From Nocardioides marinus (GTDB taxonomy: Bacteria > Actinomycetota > Actinomycetes > Propionibacteriales > Nocardioidaceae): a stretch of 64,000 nucleotides of DNA. Both the position numbers and the translations under genes were made by a program. The DNA lies in the NCBI RefSeq assembly GCF_013408145.1, contig NZ_JACBZI010000001.1, forward strand, positions 1,781,501 to 1,845,500, in the 5' to 3' direction. The notes under the pieces were generated by a model. That model did not search any database. It saw only the letters and a program-made list of their open reading frames with translations, and was not told the origin of the DNA. How positions within the stretch are numbered: the first letter of the stretch is position 1; each line of letters opens with the position of its first letter. Of this stretch, positions 6,834 through 15,044 are shown one piece after another.

Positions 6834-6835
6834 GT
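6819..6835. other. Right att junction (attR) of the integrated array
   Basis: Centre TGTCGC (6819-6824) and XerC-type arm TTATCGGCGGT (6825-6835). From 6834 onward the sequence differs from the other two junctions and is taken to be chromosome. Joining 564-580 to 6825-6835 rebuilds the presumed empty site AGGTGACATAA / TGTCGC / TTATCGGCGGT, a good dif candidate. The XerD-arm position here (6808-6818) is element sequence and does not match. Confidence 0.65.
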
Positions 6836-6926
6836 TCCCTCGCAGTCAAACCCGCATCTGGAGTGCAGGCGACACGTATGCCGTGCCGTCAGCACTCCAG
6901 TTGAGGTGCGGTGCCGCGGAGACAGG

Positions 6927-7562
6927 TCACGGCAGCAGGCCGTCCACGATGTCGGCGGCACCGCTCAGGCTCTCGTCGGCGGCCTCGACGACCGGGTCGA
7001 CGACCGGGTCCGACTGGTCGGGCGCTCGGTCGGCGGCCTTCCGCACGGTTTCGACGACCGCATCGGTGGCTGAGCGAGCTGTTCCGGGTTCGTCGCCGGC
7101 TGAGCTGGTGTCGCCGTCTGGCGTGCCGTTCGTGCCGGCACCGTGCGAATCGGCCTGATCGCGCGTGCCGGGCGCAGCCTCGGTGGACTCACCACGGTGA
7201 CGAGGTCGGTAGACCTCGGCTGGCTCGCCGGCTCCCTCGTCGCCGTTGACCGCCGCGGCCTCCAGCGTCTGGCTGGCGCGACGCAAGGGGTCGAGCAACC
7301 CGACGGCGCTGCTGCCGTTGCTGGTCGCGGGCAGGACGGCGAAGTCGTGGCGGCTGATCGTCGGCTGGTCTTCGTCGCCCACGGCGACGCCACCCAGGGT
7401 CAGTGCCAAGGTGCCGGTGAGACCGATCGCTGCCAGCGACGAGCCGCGTCCGACCTGACTGCCGCCTCCAGGTGAGCGGTGGGCTCCGACGGAGGTTGCG
7501 GCGTGGAAGGTCGGACGGGGTCGCAGGAAACGGCCTTGCCGCGCGGCGTGCTTTCCGGGCAT
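6927..7562 (-). CDS. Secreted or membrane-anchored acidic protein of unknown function
   Basis: 211 residues from ATG 7562, selected for the AGGAG six nt upstream; the start MPGKHAARQGRF resembles the basic leader of many actinobacterial secreted proteins. A hydrophobic segment (about residues 42-60, LAAIGLTGTLALTLGGVAVG) should be a signal peptide or anchor. The rest is polar, low complexity, rich in Asp, Glu, Ala, Thr and Ser, and probably disordered outside the membrane, with a weakly amphipathic end (SLSGAADIVDGLLP). No domain is recognised. It is the first chromosomal gene right of the element. Confidence 0.6.
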   Translation of the reverse strand: MPGKHAARQGRFLRPRPTFHAATSVGAHRSPGGGSQVGRGSSLAAIGLTGTLALTLGGVAVGDEDQPTISRHDFAVLPATSNGSSAVGLLDPLRRASQTLEAAAVNGDEGAGEPAEVYRPRHRGESTEAAPGTRDQADSHGAGTNGTPDGDTSSAGDEPGTARSATDAVVETVRKAADRAPDQSDPVVDPVVEAADESLSGAADIVDGLLP

Positions 7563-7682
7563 CGAGCTCTCCTGTGTCGAGGGCACCAGGACTCACTGCG
7601 TGCTACCCACCACGACTCCCCCGCTACACGTGTCAGCCACGAGGCCTCCGTCACGCCGACGGTGATCGAGAGCCTCCAGGCG

Positions 7683-8225
7683 TCACTCGCGGAACCCGAC
7701 ACTGACGCTCGTGCTCATCGTCTCCGTCCCGGTGCGCCACAGGTGGGCCCGGTCGAGGCGGTAGCCGATGGTGAGTCCGGCGATGCGGTAGCGACCGGGT
7801 GACCCCGGATGCAGCACCGCCACGAGCTGGTGCTCCGGGCCGAGGACCGTTCCCGCCTCGGCGGCGACGCACTCGTGCTCCCGAGGTGGCCGTCGATGGA
7901 GGGCCCCGACCGCCAGGGTGCCGCCACCTTCGGTACGGACCTCGCGGCAGCGCAGCACCTCCACGGTCGGGTCCTCCTCAGGCGCCTTGCTGAAGTGCAC
8001 GGCGATGGAGCGCAGCCTCAGCGTCCCGTCCGCCGGGAAGTGTCCGGGGTCGGTGAGACCGACGCTGAAGACACTGCCCTCCCGCCACGCGACCGGGGCG
8101 GCGCGCATCGAGCCGCCGTACTCCTCGTCGAGGACGTCGGGGTGCGACCACCACCAGCCTCCCACCAGGAGGCAGCCGACCACGACGGCCGGGAGTAGCC
8201 AGCGACGGCCGAGCAACCGAGACAT
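7683..8225 (-). CDS. Hypothetical protein with N-terminal membrane anchor
   Basis: 180 residues. MSRLLGRRWLLPAVVVGCLL is a basic start leading into one membrane helix (about residues 8-27), followed by an extracytoplasmic domain rich in beta strands (VFSVGLTD, LRLRSIAVHF, YRIAGLTIGYRL). The start is ATG 8225 with TAGCCT 6 nt upstream and no Shine-Dalgarno, indicating leaderless transcription; this promoter overlaps the end of the DUF222 gene. I do not recognise the family. Confidence 0.6.
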   Translation of the reverse strand: MSRLLGRRWLLPAVVVGCLLVGGWWWSHPDVLDEEYGGSMRAAPVAWREGSVFSVGLTDPGHFPADGTLRLRSIAVHFSKAPEEDPTVEVLRCREVRTEGGGTLAVGALHRRPPREHECVAAEAGTVLGPEHQLVAVLHPGSPGRYRIAGLTIGYRLDRAHLWRTGTETMSTSVSVGFRE

Positions 8226-8234
8226 GTCTGCAGG

Positions 8235-9590
8235 CTAGGCGCTGCGGCGCAGCAGCCTGGCGAGGTTCTCCTCGAAGTGCGCCGCGAAGCCGTGCTCCTG
8301 TGGAGGCGGGAGCTTCGGGATCACGCATCGATAGCGATGGCCGCTCGGCGTCTCGAGGACCAGGTCGTGGAGCTCGGCGTCCACGACCCACGAGCGGAAG
8401 TCCTCGGCCTCCTTGGCCTGGTTGCAGCCCTCGCACAGGCCCTGACCGTTGGTCGCCGACGTGGGGCCACCCCGCGCGGCGGGGACGACGTGGTCGCGGT
8501 GCCGGATCGGCGCGTCGCAGCCGGGTGTGCGACAGCTCCGGTCACGGACCGTCAGGAACGCGGCCAGCCCGGCCGGGTAGCAGCGGGCGACTGACTCCAT
8601 CGCGACGAGCTGACCGTCGTCGGGGCGGACGTAGAGCCTGCGCAGGGTGGCCTCACCGTCGGCCTGGGCGCGGGCGACGAGGTCGCGCACCACGTCGGCG
8701 GGCAGCGGGATGGGCGCCACGCCCGGAGCCGACACCCAGCCGGGCTCGTCGCCCAGCTTGCCCGCCAGGTTGAGCAGCGTGGCGTCGGACAGCGTCACCT
8801 GGACCGCCACCGGCGTCACAGGCCCCTCGTCGTCATCCGTCCGGCCGCGCAGGACGCGCGCCGTGAAGACGTCGGCCATGACCTGTCCCCGCGTCCGCTC
8901 GTCGCCGGCTGCCCGGGCCTCGTCGGCAGCGCGACCCAGGGTGGCGTGCACCGAGACGCCGACCGAGAGCGGCAGCAGTGCGGAGAACCGCACCATCCCG
9001 TCGGGTGCCGGCCGCAGCGAGGTGTGCCGCTCCCCCGCCGCCCTGCGGTGCCGGGCGAGCACCGCCGACGGGTCTGCGGTGTAGGCCCGGCGGTCGACCT
9101 CGGCCCGGAAGCGGCGCTCACCCCAGCCCTCGGTGGTGGCCGGGTCGGCCATCAGCTCGGCGTCGATCTGCTGACGGTCCTCCAGTGACAGGCAGGCGGT
9201 GCCCTGGGCGATCTGGATCGCCCGCCACTCGCTGCACCGACCCGCCTCCATCGCGGCCAGCGTGTGCGGCAGCTCCCGCACCAGCACGCCCGCCAGTCCG
9301 AGGTGGATCGACCCGCGGTGCGGCGACTCGCGCCGAGCCAGGGCGACCTCGGTGGCGACGCCACGCTCCCGCATCGGCGCCGGCAGGTGGGCACGCGCGG
9401 CCACGCGGGCCTGCCTGAGCAGGTGCGAGGCGCGCGCCTGGGCGGCAGCTGCGGCATTCTTCAGCGACTCCATCTCGTCGATGAGGTCGACAGCGCAGAC
9501 GTCCCGCTCCCCCGCCTCGAGGGACTCCAGGGCCCGCACCCGCTCACGGACCTGTGCGATCAGGTCGTGAGGTGCGGTGCCCGAGTCCAT
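8235..9590 (-). CDS. DUF222 / HNH endonuclease-domain protein (13E12 repeat family type)
   Basis: 451 residues. The N-terminal about 300 residues match the DUF222 pattern common in actinobacteria (LAGVLVRELPHTLAAMEAG, then TARVLRGR). The C-terminus is an HNH nuclease with CRTPGC, HRDHVVPAARGG and GLCEGCN (about residues 355-395), which would bind a metal and cut DNA. These genes are multicopy in Nocardioides and Mycobacterium, and their biological role is unsettled. A perfect LexA box sits directly upstream (9603-9618) with TAGACT just before the start, so this copy should be induced by DNA damage. Confidence 0.85.
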   Translation of the reverse strand: MDSGTAPHDLIAQVRERVRALESLEAGERDVCAVDLIDEMESLKNAAAAAQARASHLLRQARVAARAHLPAPMRERGVATEVALARRESPHRGSIHLGLAGVLVRELPHTLAAMEAGRCSEWRAIQIAQGTACLSLEDRQQIDAELMADPATTEGWGERRFRAEVDRRAYTADPSAVLARHRRAAGERHTSLRPAPDGMVRFSALLPLSVGVSVHATLGRAADEARAAGDERTRGQVMADVFTARVLRGRTDDDEGPVTPVAVQVTLSDATLLNLAGKLGDEPGWVSAPGVAPIPLPADVVRDLVARAQADGEATLRRLYVRPDDGQLVAMESVARCYPAGLAAFLTVRDRSCRTPGCDAPIRHRDHVVPAARGGPTSATNGQGLCEGCNQAKEAEDFRSWVVDAELHDLVLETPSGHRYRCVIPKLPPPQEHGFAAHFEENLARLLRRSA

Positions 9591-9602
9591 GCCTCAGTCT
9601 AT

Positions 9603-9618
9603 TCGAACGTACGTTCGA
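9603..9618. promoter_or_regulatory. LexA (SOS) box
   Basis: TCGAACGTACGTTCGA is a perfect 16-bp palindrome and fits the actinobacterial and Bacillus-type SOS consensus (GAAC-N4-GTTC core). It ends 13 bp from the ATG of the DUF222/HNH gene and abuts a -10-like TAGACT on the minus strand, so bound LexA would cover the promoter. Confidence 0.8.
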
Positions 9619-9677
9619 AGACAAGAGGTGTGGGTGACGGCCTGTTCACCCGTTGAGGCAGGCCGTGGCCGGCCAGC

Positions 9678-9794
9678 TCAGAGCGGCTCGCCCTCGCAGC
9701 AGTTCGCCTTGAACTTGCACTGCGGGCAGAACCATCGTGTCGCGATCGGGTCGAACTCGTGCCCGCACGCCATGCAGGAGTAGTAGCCGGCCAT
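9678..9794 (-). CDS. 38-residue zinc-ribbon-like protein
   Basis: Reads MAGYYSCMACGHEFDP, then the second knuckle FCPQCKFKANCC, ending GEPL. Two CxxC pairs (Cys7/Cys10, Cys23/Cys26) spaced by 12 residues are the layout of a rubredoxin or zinc-ribbon knuckle, and extra cysteines follow at 32-33. Codon use is host-like. It is small, complete and stands alone between the SOS-controlled gene and a CHRD protein. A metal-binding adaptor is plausible. The family is not recognised. Confidence 0.5.
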   Translation of the reverse strand: MAGYYSCMACGHEFDPIATRWFCPQCKFKANCCEGEPL

Positions 9795-9969
9795 GCCCGT
9801 CAGCGTGCCACTCCCCTGCGTCGTACGCCGCCCGGCACGCCGTCCGGCCCCAGCACGTCGTCAGGCGCAGCGTCGTCGGACGCAGCACGGCGGTGGCGCC
9901 GCCCGGGATGCCAGAGACCCGGGCGGCGCGCACCGCCGTACGAGAGGTGAGCCGCAGCTCAGGAGTACG

Positions 9970-10476
9970 TCAGTCGACGACCGAGAGCTGGCCGCGGATC
10001 GCGCCGCCGGGGAACTGCTCGTTGTGGACGTTGACGTAGTAGTCCTCGGGGTTGTCGAGGATCTCCGCGGCGGTGACGCCCTCGGCGAACTTGCCCTCCT
10101 CGCCGTCGGTGAGGCAGTCGGCGGCGGTGCCGTCGCCGGGAGCGGCGAGGAACGCCACGACCGGGCCGTTCTCGCCCGGGGCACCCTCGTGGATGTGGGC
10201 GCCGGTGGCGGTCTTGATCTTCTTGACGATCAGCGAGTAGCACAGCGTGGCCGGGTCGCCGTCGATGCCGAACACGATGGCCTGGCCGCGACCGTTCTTG
10301 TCACCGACGATGCGCTTGTTCTTGACCGTGTCGTCGACCTCCTTCTTGCCGTTCAGCGAGGCCTTGGCCACGGTGTTCTCGTGGCCGGCGAAGGCCGAGG
10401 TGACGGGCAGGGCGACGGCGGCGCTCACGGCGGCGGCCGCGCCCACGGCGGCGATGGTCTTGCGCGTGCGGTTCAT
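9970..10476 (-). CDS. Secreted CHRD-domain protein
   Basis: 168 residues from ATG 10476 with GAGGAG upstream. Residues 1-30 form a Sec signal peptide ending near SAFA. The mature part has the CHRD pattern: a start with ASLNGKKEVDD, central GAHIHEGAPGENGPVVAFL and the closing YYVNVHNEQFPGGAIRGQL. CHRD domains were first described in chordin and occur in many bacterial secreted proteins. Function is unknown and enzymatic activity is not established. It is divergent from the glycosylase gene. Confidence 0.85.
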   Translation of the reverse strand: MNRTRKTIAAVGAAAAVSAAVALPVTSAFAGHENTVAKASLNGKKEVDDTVKNKRIVGDKNGRGQAIVFGIDGDPATLCYSLIVKKIKTATGAHIHEGAPGENGPVVAFLAAPGDGTAADCLTDGEEGKFAEGVTAAEILDNPEDYYVNVHNEQFPGGAIRGQLSVVD

Positions 10477-10585
10477 CGGGATTCTCCTCGGGGGTGATGG
10501 GTGGTCCTGATCACGTCTTCGGAGCGGTCCTCCCGGGCGGATGGGTCTCCGAAGGGGTGAGCTCGCGCCTGGGGAGCATGGAGCG

Positions 10586-11383
10586 GTGCCCGAAGGCCAC
10601 ACGATCCACCGACTCGCCCGTCGCCACCGCAACCTGCTGCGCGGCCACGCCGTGACCGCGTCGAGCCCCCAGGGGCGGTTCGAGGACGGCGCCGCCGTCA
10701 TCGACGGGGCCGTCCTGCTGGGCACCGATGCGTGGGGCAAGCACCTCTTCCACGACTACGGCGACCACGTCCTGCATGTGCACCTGGGGTTGTACGGGAA
10801 GTTCCGCGACGGGTCGGGTACGCCGCCGGAGCCCCGGGGCGCGCTCCGGCTGCGCCTGGTGGGAGGTGGGCACTGGCTCGACCTGCGCGGGCCCACGGCC
10901 TGCGAGCTGCTCGCCGCTCCGGAGGTCGAGGCACGCACGGCACGACTCGGACCCGATCCCCTGCGCCCTGACGCCGACGTCGAGCGGTTCCTGGACCGGG
11001 TGGGCCGCAGTCGCGCCCCGGCCGGCACGCTGCTGCTGGACCAGTCGGTCATCGCGGGCGTGGGCAACGTCTACCGCGCCGAGGTCCTGCTCAGGGCGGG
11101 CATCTCGCCCTGGACGGCCGGGCGCGACGTGACCAGACCGGTCTGGCAGGCGGTCTGGGAGGGCCTGGTCGTCCTGCTGAGGGCCGGCGTCCGCGCCGGG
11201 CGCATCGTCACCACCGAGCCCGAGGACCGGGAACGCCCAGCGGGGAGGGCGCGTCGCGTCGACGCCCACTACGTCTACGGCCGGGCAGGACTGCCCTGCC
11301 GTCGCTGCGGTACGCCGGTGCAGCGCGACGAGCTCGCGGCCCGGTCGATCTTCTGGTGCCCGGTGTGCCAGCCCGCCGACTGA
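10586..11383 (+). CDS. Fpg/Nei-family DNA glycosylase (endonuclease VIII type)
   Basis: 265 residues from GTG 10586; this start gives the required N-terminal PEGHTIHRL with Pro2 as the catalytic nucleophile after Met removal and Glu3. Lys52 (TDAWGKHLF) is the conserved lysine of the N-terminal domain. A helix-two-turn-helix follows (DQSVIAGVGNVYRAEVL, about 152-168), and the protein ends in a four-cysteine zinc finger (Cys238, Cys241, Cys258, Cys261). It would remove oxidised pyrimidines and cut the abasic site. The PEGHT start is more Nei-like than Fpg-like. Confidence 0.9.
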   Translation: MPEGHTIHRLARRHRNLLRGHAVTASSPQGRFEDGAAVIDGAVLLGTDAWGKHLFHDYGDHVLHVHLGLYGKFRDGSGTPPEPRGALRLRLVGGGHWLDLRGPTACELLAAPEVEARTARLGPDPLRPDADVERFLDRVGRSRAPAGTLLLDQSVIAGVGNVYRAEVLLRAGISPWTAGRDVTRPVWQAVWEGLVVLLRAGVRAGRIVTTEPEDRERPAGRARRVDAHYVYGRAGLPCRRCGTPVQRDELAARSIFWCPVCQPAD

Positions 11384-11404
11384 GCCCGGCAGGAACCAGC
11401 CGGC

Positions 11405-12196
11405 TCAGCCCTCCCGCCCGCTGACGGCCACCACCTGGTCGTGCAACCGCCCGGGCCAGGTGGACAGGTCCGCCGGCGTGGCGGCGACCACGAGGTGCGA
11501 GCCGGGGATCAGGTCGTGCAGCGCCTGGGCGGTCGACAGCGGGTGGGCCGGGTCCTCGGTCCAGGCGAGGATCGCGGTCGGCACCGCGATGCCGGCCACC
11601 GCCTCGCGGGGCGGGTAGTCGGTCGACGCAGCACCCCGCAGCAGGGCGGGCAGCAGGTCCTCGCGCACGTCCGGGACCGTCTCGGGCGCCTCGACGGTGG
11701 CGGGCGGCCGGGGCGCGAGCCGCCCGGCCTCCACGAACGCCGCCATCCCCTGGGCCTCCACGAGGTCCGCGGCAGCGAGGTAGTCGGCGGCCTTGGCCTG
11801 CCGGGTCTCCCAGGCGGTCGAGGGCACCACGAGGGTCAGCGCCGAGAACCGCTCCGGCGCCCGGGTGATCGCGTGCAGCAGGGTCGCGCACCCCATCGAC
11901 GGGCCGACGCCGTGCACCGGCTCGTCGGGGAAGACGTGGTCGAGCAGCCGCAGCAGGTCGTCGGCGAGCCGCTCCCACCGGTAGTCCTCCGGCACCGGCC
12001 GGCCGGTCGAGCGGCCGTGCCCGCGAGCGTCGTACCGCAGCAGCCTGGTGCCGCTGAGCCCCACCCCGAGGTCGAGGTCGAGCACGCGGTCGCGGTACCT
12101 GCTGGAGGTGAGCCCGTGGAGCTGGACGACCGGCTCACCGCCCTCGTCGCTGATCTCCCAGTCGAGCACGGCTCCGGGGACGTCGAAGGTGGGCAC
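11405..12196 (-). CDS. Alpha/beta hydrolase
   Basis: 263 residues from GTG 12196, selected for the AGGAG six nt upstream. The fold is shown by the oxyanion strand VVQLHGLTSS (about 25-34), the nucleophile elbow GPSMGCATLL with the catalytic Ser, and a later Asp in AWTEDPAHPL. The closing His is less certain (GSHLVV, lacking the usual GH). It is probably a cytosolic esterase or similar; the substrate cannot be told. It is divergent from the condensation/GNAT fusion gene with an 85-bp gap. Confidence 0.8.
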   Translation of the reverse strand: MPTFDVPGAVLDWEISDEGGEPVVQLHGLTSSRYRDRVLDLDLGVGLSGTRLLRYDARGHGRSTGRPVPEDYRWERLADDLLRLLDHVFPDEPVHGVGPSMGCATLLHAITRAPERFSALTLVVPSTAWETRQAKAADYLAAADLVEAQGMAAFVEAGRLAPRPPATVEAPETVPDVREDLLPALLRGAASTDYPPREAVAGIAVPTAILAWTEDPAHPLSTAQALHDLIPGSHLVVAATPADLSTWPGRLHDQVVAVSGREG

Positions 12197-12281
12197 GCGG
12201 ATCTCCTGGTCGGCTCGCAACGCACAGCGGCCCCGGCGACGGCGGCAGGACCCAGAGTTCGGTGGGCCTAGAGTACGCAGC

Positions 12282-14054
12282 ATGCGGCTGACGAACGTGG
12301 CGCATCTCAGGCTCCCGTTCGGGCGGCTGGTCGGCTACGACCTGCAGGTCGGCGAGCCGGGCCCCGCCCTGCCGGTCTCCTTCGACCAGCGCCGCCACGT
12401 GGGCGGCGGCGACCGCGCCGGCTCCTGGATGGCGCTCTCCTTCCGGCTCACCGGGCAGCGCGAGCTCGCCGACCTCGCGGAGGCCTGGCGCGCCGTCGTC
12501 GAGCGTCACGGCACCCTGCGCACGGTGTTCCTGCCCGGCGAGGACGGCCCGACGCTGCACGAGGTCGGCATCGGCGAGGGGCGGTGGGTCGAGCACCCGA
12601 TCTCCCCCGGTCAGCCGGTCAACGAGGCGCTGCGCGACGTCCTCGACACCCGGTGCACGCCGTACGCCGCCCCGTCGCACCGCCTCTGCGTGCTGGAGAC
12701 CGCCGACGGGCCCACCGTCGTCGTGGCCGCCGACCACTCCCACGTCGACATGTGGTCGATGCTGGTCGTCGTCCGTGACCTGCTGGCCGCCCTCGACGCC
12801 CGCCGCGCCGGGCGCGAGCCCTTCGCCGACCGACCGCCGGTGCCGGCCTTCGCCGAGCACACCGCGGCCCTGCGTGAGCGTCCCAGGGCCCCGGCCGACG
12901 TCCGCCGGCGCTGGGCCGAGGTCCTGGGCGCGTCCGGGCACGTGATGCCCTGCTTCCCGATGCCGTTGGGCGGGTCCGAGGGCCCCCAGCCCGAGCGGGT
13001 CGAGGTGCGCGACGTGCTCGACGTCGACGACAGCGGCGCCCTCGGCGTCCGGGCGAGCGAGCTCGGCGTCTCGACGCTCTCGCTCGTGGTGGCCGCGATG
13101 ACCGAGGTGACGCGCGAGGTGGCCGACCAGCCGCTGCGGGCGGTGTTCCCCGTGCACAGCCGCTACGACGCGACCTGGCACGACTCGGTCGGGTGGTTCA
13201 TCACCAACTCGGTCCTCGAGTCCCCCGATCCCGACCCCGCCGCCTGCGCCGAGGCGGTCAAGGAGGCCGTGCGCCTCGGCTCCTGGCCGCTGGAGGACGT
13301 GCTCGAGCCGTGGGGCGGGATGCCCGAGGCGCCCGGCATGTTCGCGATCTCCTGGCTCGACCTGCGCCGGCTGCCGGTGCGAGTGGATTCCGTCGGCCTC
13401 GAGGCGCAGTACGTCGGGGCCTCGATCCTCACCGACGGCGTGATGCTCTGGTTCGTCCTCGACGAGTCCGGGCTGCACCTGCGCTGCCGCTACCCCGACA
13501 CGCCCCAGGCCCGCGCCGGCGTCGGCCGCTGGCTGGACCGGCTGGTCGCGCGGTTGCGCGAGGAGGCCGCCGAGCAGGTCGGCGGTGTCCTGGAGGTAGG
13601 CGGCGGGCGCTTCCGGCTGCAGCGGGCCCGGCGCACCGACGTGACTGCGATCGTGGCGCTCCTGGCCGACGACCCGATCAGCGGCGCGCGCGAGGTGGAC
13701 GACGTGGTGCGCTACGAGGCGGCGTACGACGCCGTGGCCCGCAGCCCCGGCGAGTTCCTCGCCGTGGTCCGCGACCGGGCCGGTGCCGTGGTCGGCACGA
13801 TGCAGCTCAGCGTCCTGCCGGGGCTCTCCCGTGCGGGCGCCACGCGGCTCCAGGTCGAGGGCGTGCGGATCGCGGCCGGGCTGCGCGGGCGAGGTCTCGG
13901 GGCGGCGATGCTGGAGTGGGCCCACGACCACGGGCGGGCCCGTGGCGCCACGTTCTCGCAGCTCACCACGGACTCCGCCCGCGCCGATGCCCATCGCTTC
14001 TACGAGCGGCTGGGCTACACCGCCTCGCACAAGGGGTTCAAGCGGCCGCTGTGA
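12282..14054 (+). CDS. Condensation-domain protein fused to a GNAT acetyltransferase
   Basis: 590 residues from ATG 12282, preceded by TAGAGT at 7 nt (leaderless). Residues about 1-440 look like a stand-alone NRPS condensation or PapA-type acyltransferase domain: WMALSFRLTGQRELADLAEAWR, RHGTLRTVF and the active site DHSHVDMWSM (His152, His154, Asp156, corresponding to HHxxxD). Residues about 445-590 form a GNAT domain with RIAAGLRGRGLGAAMLEWA (acetyl-CoA loop) and ADAHRFYERLGY. No adenylation or carrier domain and no NRPS gene is nearby. A two-step acyl transfer or amide-forming role is inferred; the substrate is unknown. Confidence 0.75.
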   Translation: MRLTNVAHLRLPFGRLVGYDLQVGEPGPALPVSFDQRRHVGGGDRAGSWMALSFRLTGQRELADLAEAWRAVVERHGTLRTVFLPGEDGPTLHEVGIGEGRWVEHPISPGQPVNEALRDVLDTRCTPYAAPSHRLCVLETADGPTVVVAADHSHVDMWSMLVVVRDLLAALDARRAGREPFADRPPVPAFAEHTAALRERPRAPADVRRRWAEVLGASGHVMPCFPMPLGGSEGPQPERVEVRDVLDVDDSGALGVRASELGVSTLSLVVAAMTEVTREVADQPLRAVFPVHSRYDATWHDSVGWFITNSVLESPDPDPAACAEAVKEAVRLGSWPLEDVLEPWGGMPEAPGMFAISWLDLRRLPVRVDSVGLEAQYVGASILTDGVMLWFVLDESGLHLRCRYPDTPQARAGVGRWLDRLVARLREEAAEQVGGVLEVGGGRFRLQRARRTDVTAIVALLADDPISGAREVDDVVRYEAAYDAVARSPGEFLAVVRDRAGAVVGTMQLSVLPGLSRAGATRLQVEGVRIAAGLRGRGLGAAMLEWAHDHGRARGATFSQLTTDSARADAHRFYERLGYTASHKGFKRPL

Positions 14055-14066
14055 CCGCCCGTGGGC

Positions 14067-14951
14067 TCAGGAGGCGTCGAGCCGGGCGAGCTCCTCGGGG
14101 GTGAGGTCGAGATCGGCCGCCGCCGCAGAGTCGGTGATCGACGAGGGCCGCTTGGCCCCCGGGATCGGGATGACGCACGGGTCCTGGGCCAGCTCCCAGG
14201 CCAGCGCGACCTGCTGCGGGGAGACGCCACGCTCCGACGCGACCTCCGCGAAGGCCGGGTGGGAGTCGCCGAGTCCCTTGGCGCCGTTGAGGCCACCGAG
14301 CGGGCTCCAGGGCAGGAAGGCCAGGCCGAGCTCGGCGCAGACCTCGATCTCCGGGGCGCTGGAGCGGAAGGCCGGCGAGAACTGGTTCTGCACGCTCACC
14401 AGCGCGTCGCCGAGCACCGAGTGCGCCAGCCGGATCTGGTCGGGGTCGGCGTTGGACAGCCCCACCATCCGGACCTTGCCCGCGTCGTGCACGCGCTTGA
14501 GGGTCTCCACGACCTCCTCGTAGGGCACCGTCGGGTCCGGGCGGTGGTGCTGCCACAGGTCGATGTGGTCGCCGCCCAGCCTCTCGAGGCTCTTCTCGAC
14601 CGCGGACTCCAGGTGGACCGCCGAGCTGTCGACGTCCCAGCCCCCGCCCTCGGTGCGCACGTGGCCGGCCTTGGTGGCCAGGAACACCCGGTCCCGCACC
14701 CCGAGCTCGGCCAGCAGCGAGGCGATCAGCCGCTCGTTCTCGCCCTGGGCGTCGGCACCCTTCTCCTCCCCCGGGCCGTAGGCGTCGGCGGTGTCGAAGA
14801 GCGTCACGCCGGCGTCGAGGGCCGCCCGGACGGTGTCGAGGAGCTGCTCACGGGGCTGGGCCCCGGTCTGGTCGAATGTCATCAGGCCCAGGCCTACGGC
14901 GCCCACCGTGACCCGGCCGACGGTGTCGTTGCCGATCTCTCGCGTCTGCAT
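14067..14951 (-). CDS. Aldo/keto reductase
   Basis: 294 residues. The catalytic tetrad is visible: Asp and Tyr in FDTADAYGPGEEK (about 52-64), Lys in ATKAGH (about 91) and His in DLWQHHRPDP (about 135). NADPH-binding residues are in IPIPGAKRPSSI near the C-terminus. It is similar to the YccK/YajO-like class that reduces aldehydes and ketones in the cytosol. ATG 14951 has AGGAAGGA upstream. The intergenic region to the next gene upstream contains a run of 19 G, close to where its promoter should be. Confidence 0.9.
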   Translation of the reverse strand: MQTREIGNDTVGRVTVGAVGLGLMTFDQTGAQPREQLLDTVRAALDAGVTLFDTADAYGPGEEKGADAQGENERLIASLLAELGVRDRVFLATKAGHVRTEGGGWDVDSSAVHLESAVEKSLERLGGDHIDLWQHHRPDPTVPYEEVVETLKRVHDAGKVRMVGLSNADPDQIRLAHSVLGDALVSVQNQFSPAFRSSAPEIEVCAELGLAFLPWSPLGGLNGAKGLGDSHPAFAEVASERGVSPQQVALAWELAQDPCVIPIPGAKRPSSITDSAAAADLDLTPEELARLDAS

Positions 14952-15019
14952 GCGTCCTTCCTACCCGGCCGGCGGGAGCCCACCCCCACCCCGGTGAGCG
15001 AGAGAGCCCCGGCTGTTGT

Positions 15020-15038
15020 GGGGGGGGGGGGGGGGGGG
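15020..15038. repeat. Homopolymer tract of 19 G
   Basis: An unbroken G run lies between the stop of the upstream alpha/beta hydrolase (15045) and the aldo/keto reductase start (14951), about 70 bp before the latter. Such tracts slip during replication and sequencing. The exact length given here should be treated as approximate. Confidence 0.9.
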
Positions 15039-15044
15039 CAGGGC

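Noticed and set aside
6834..6849. TTG start that would let the right-end Rep half be translated
   Set aside because: No ribosome site or promoter is seen, and the start codon lies in chromosomal sequence joined by integration.
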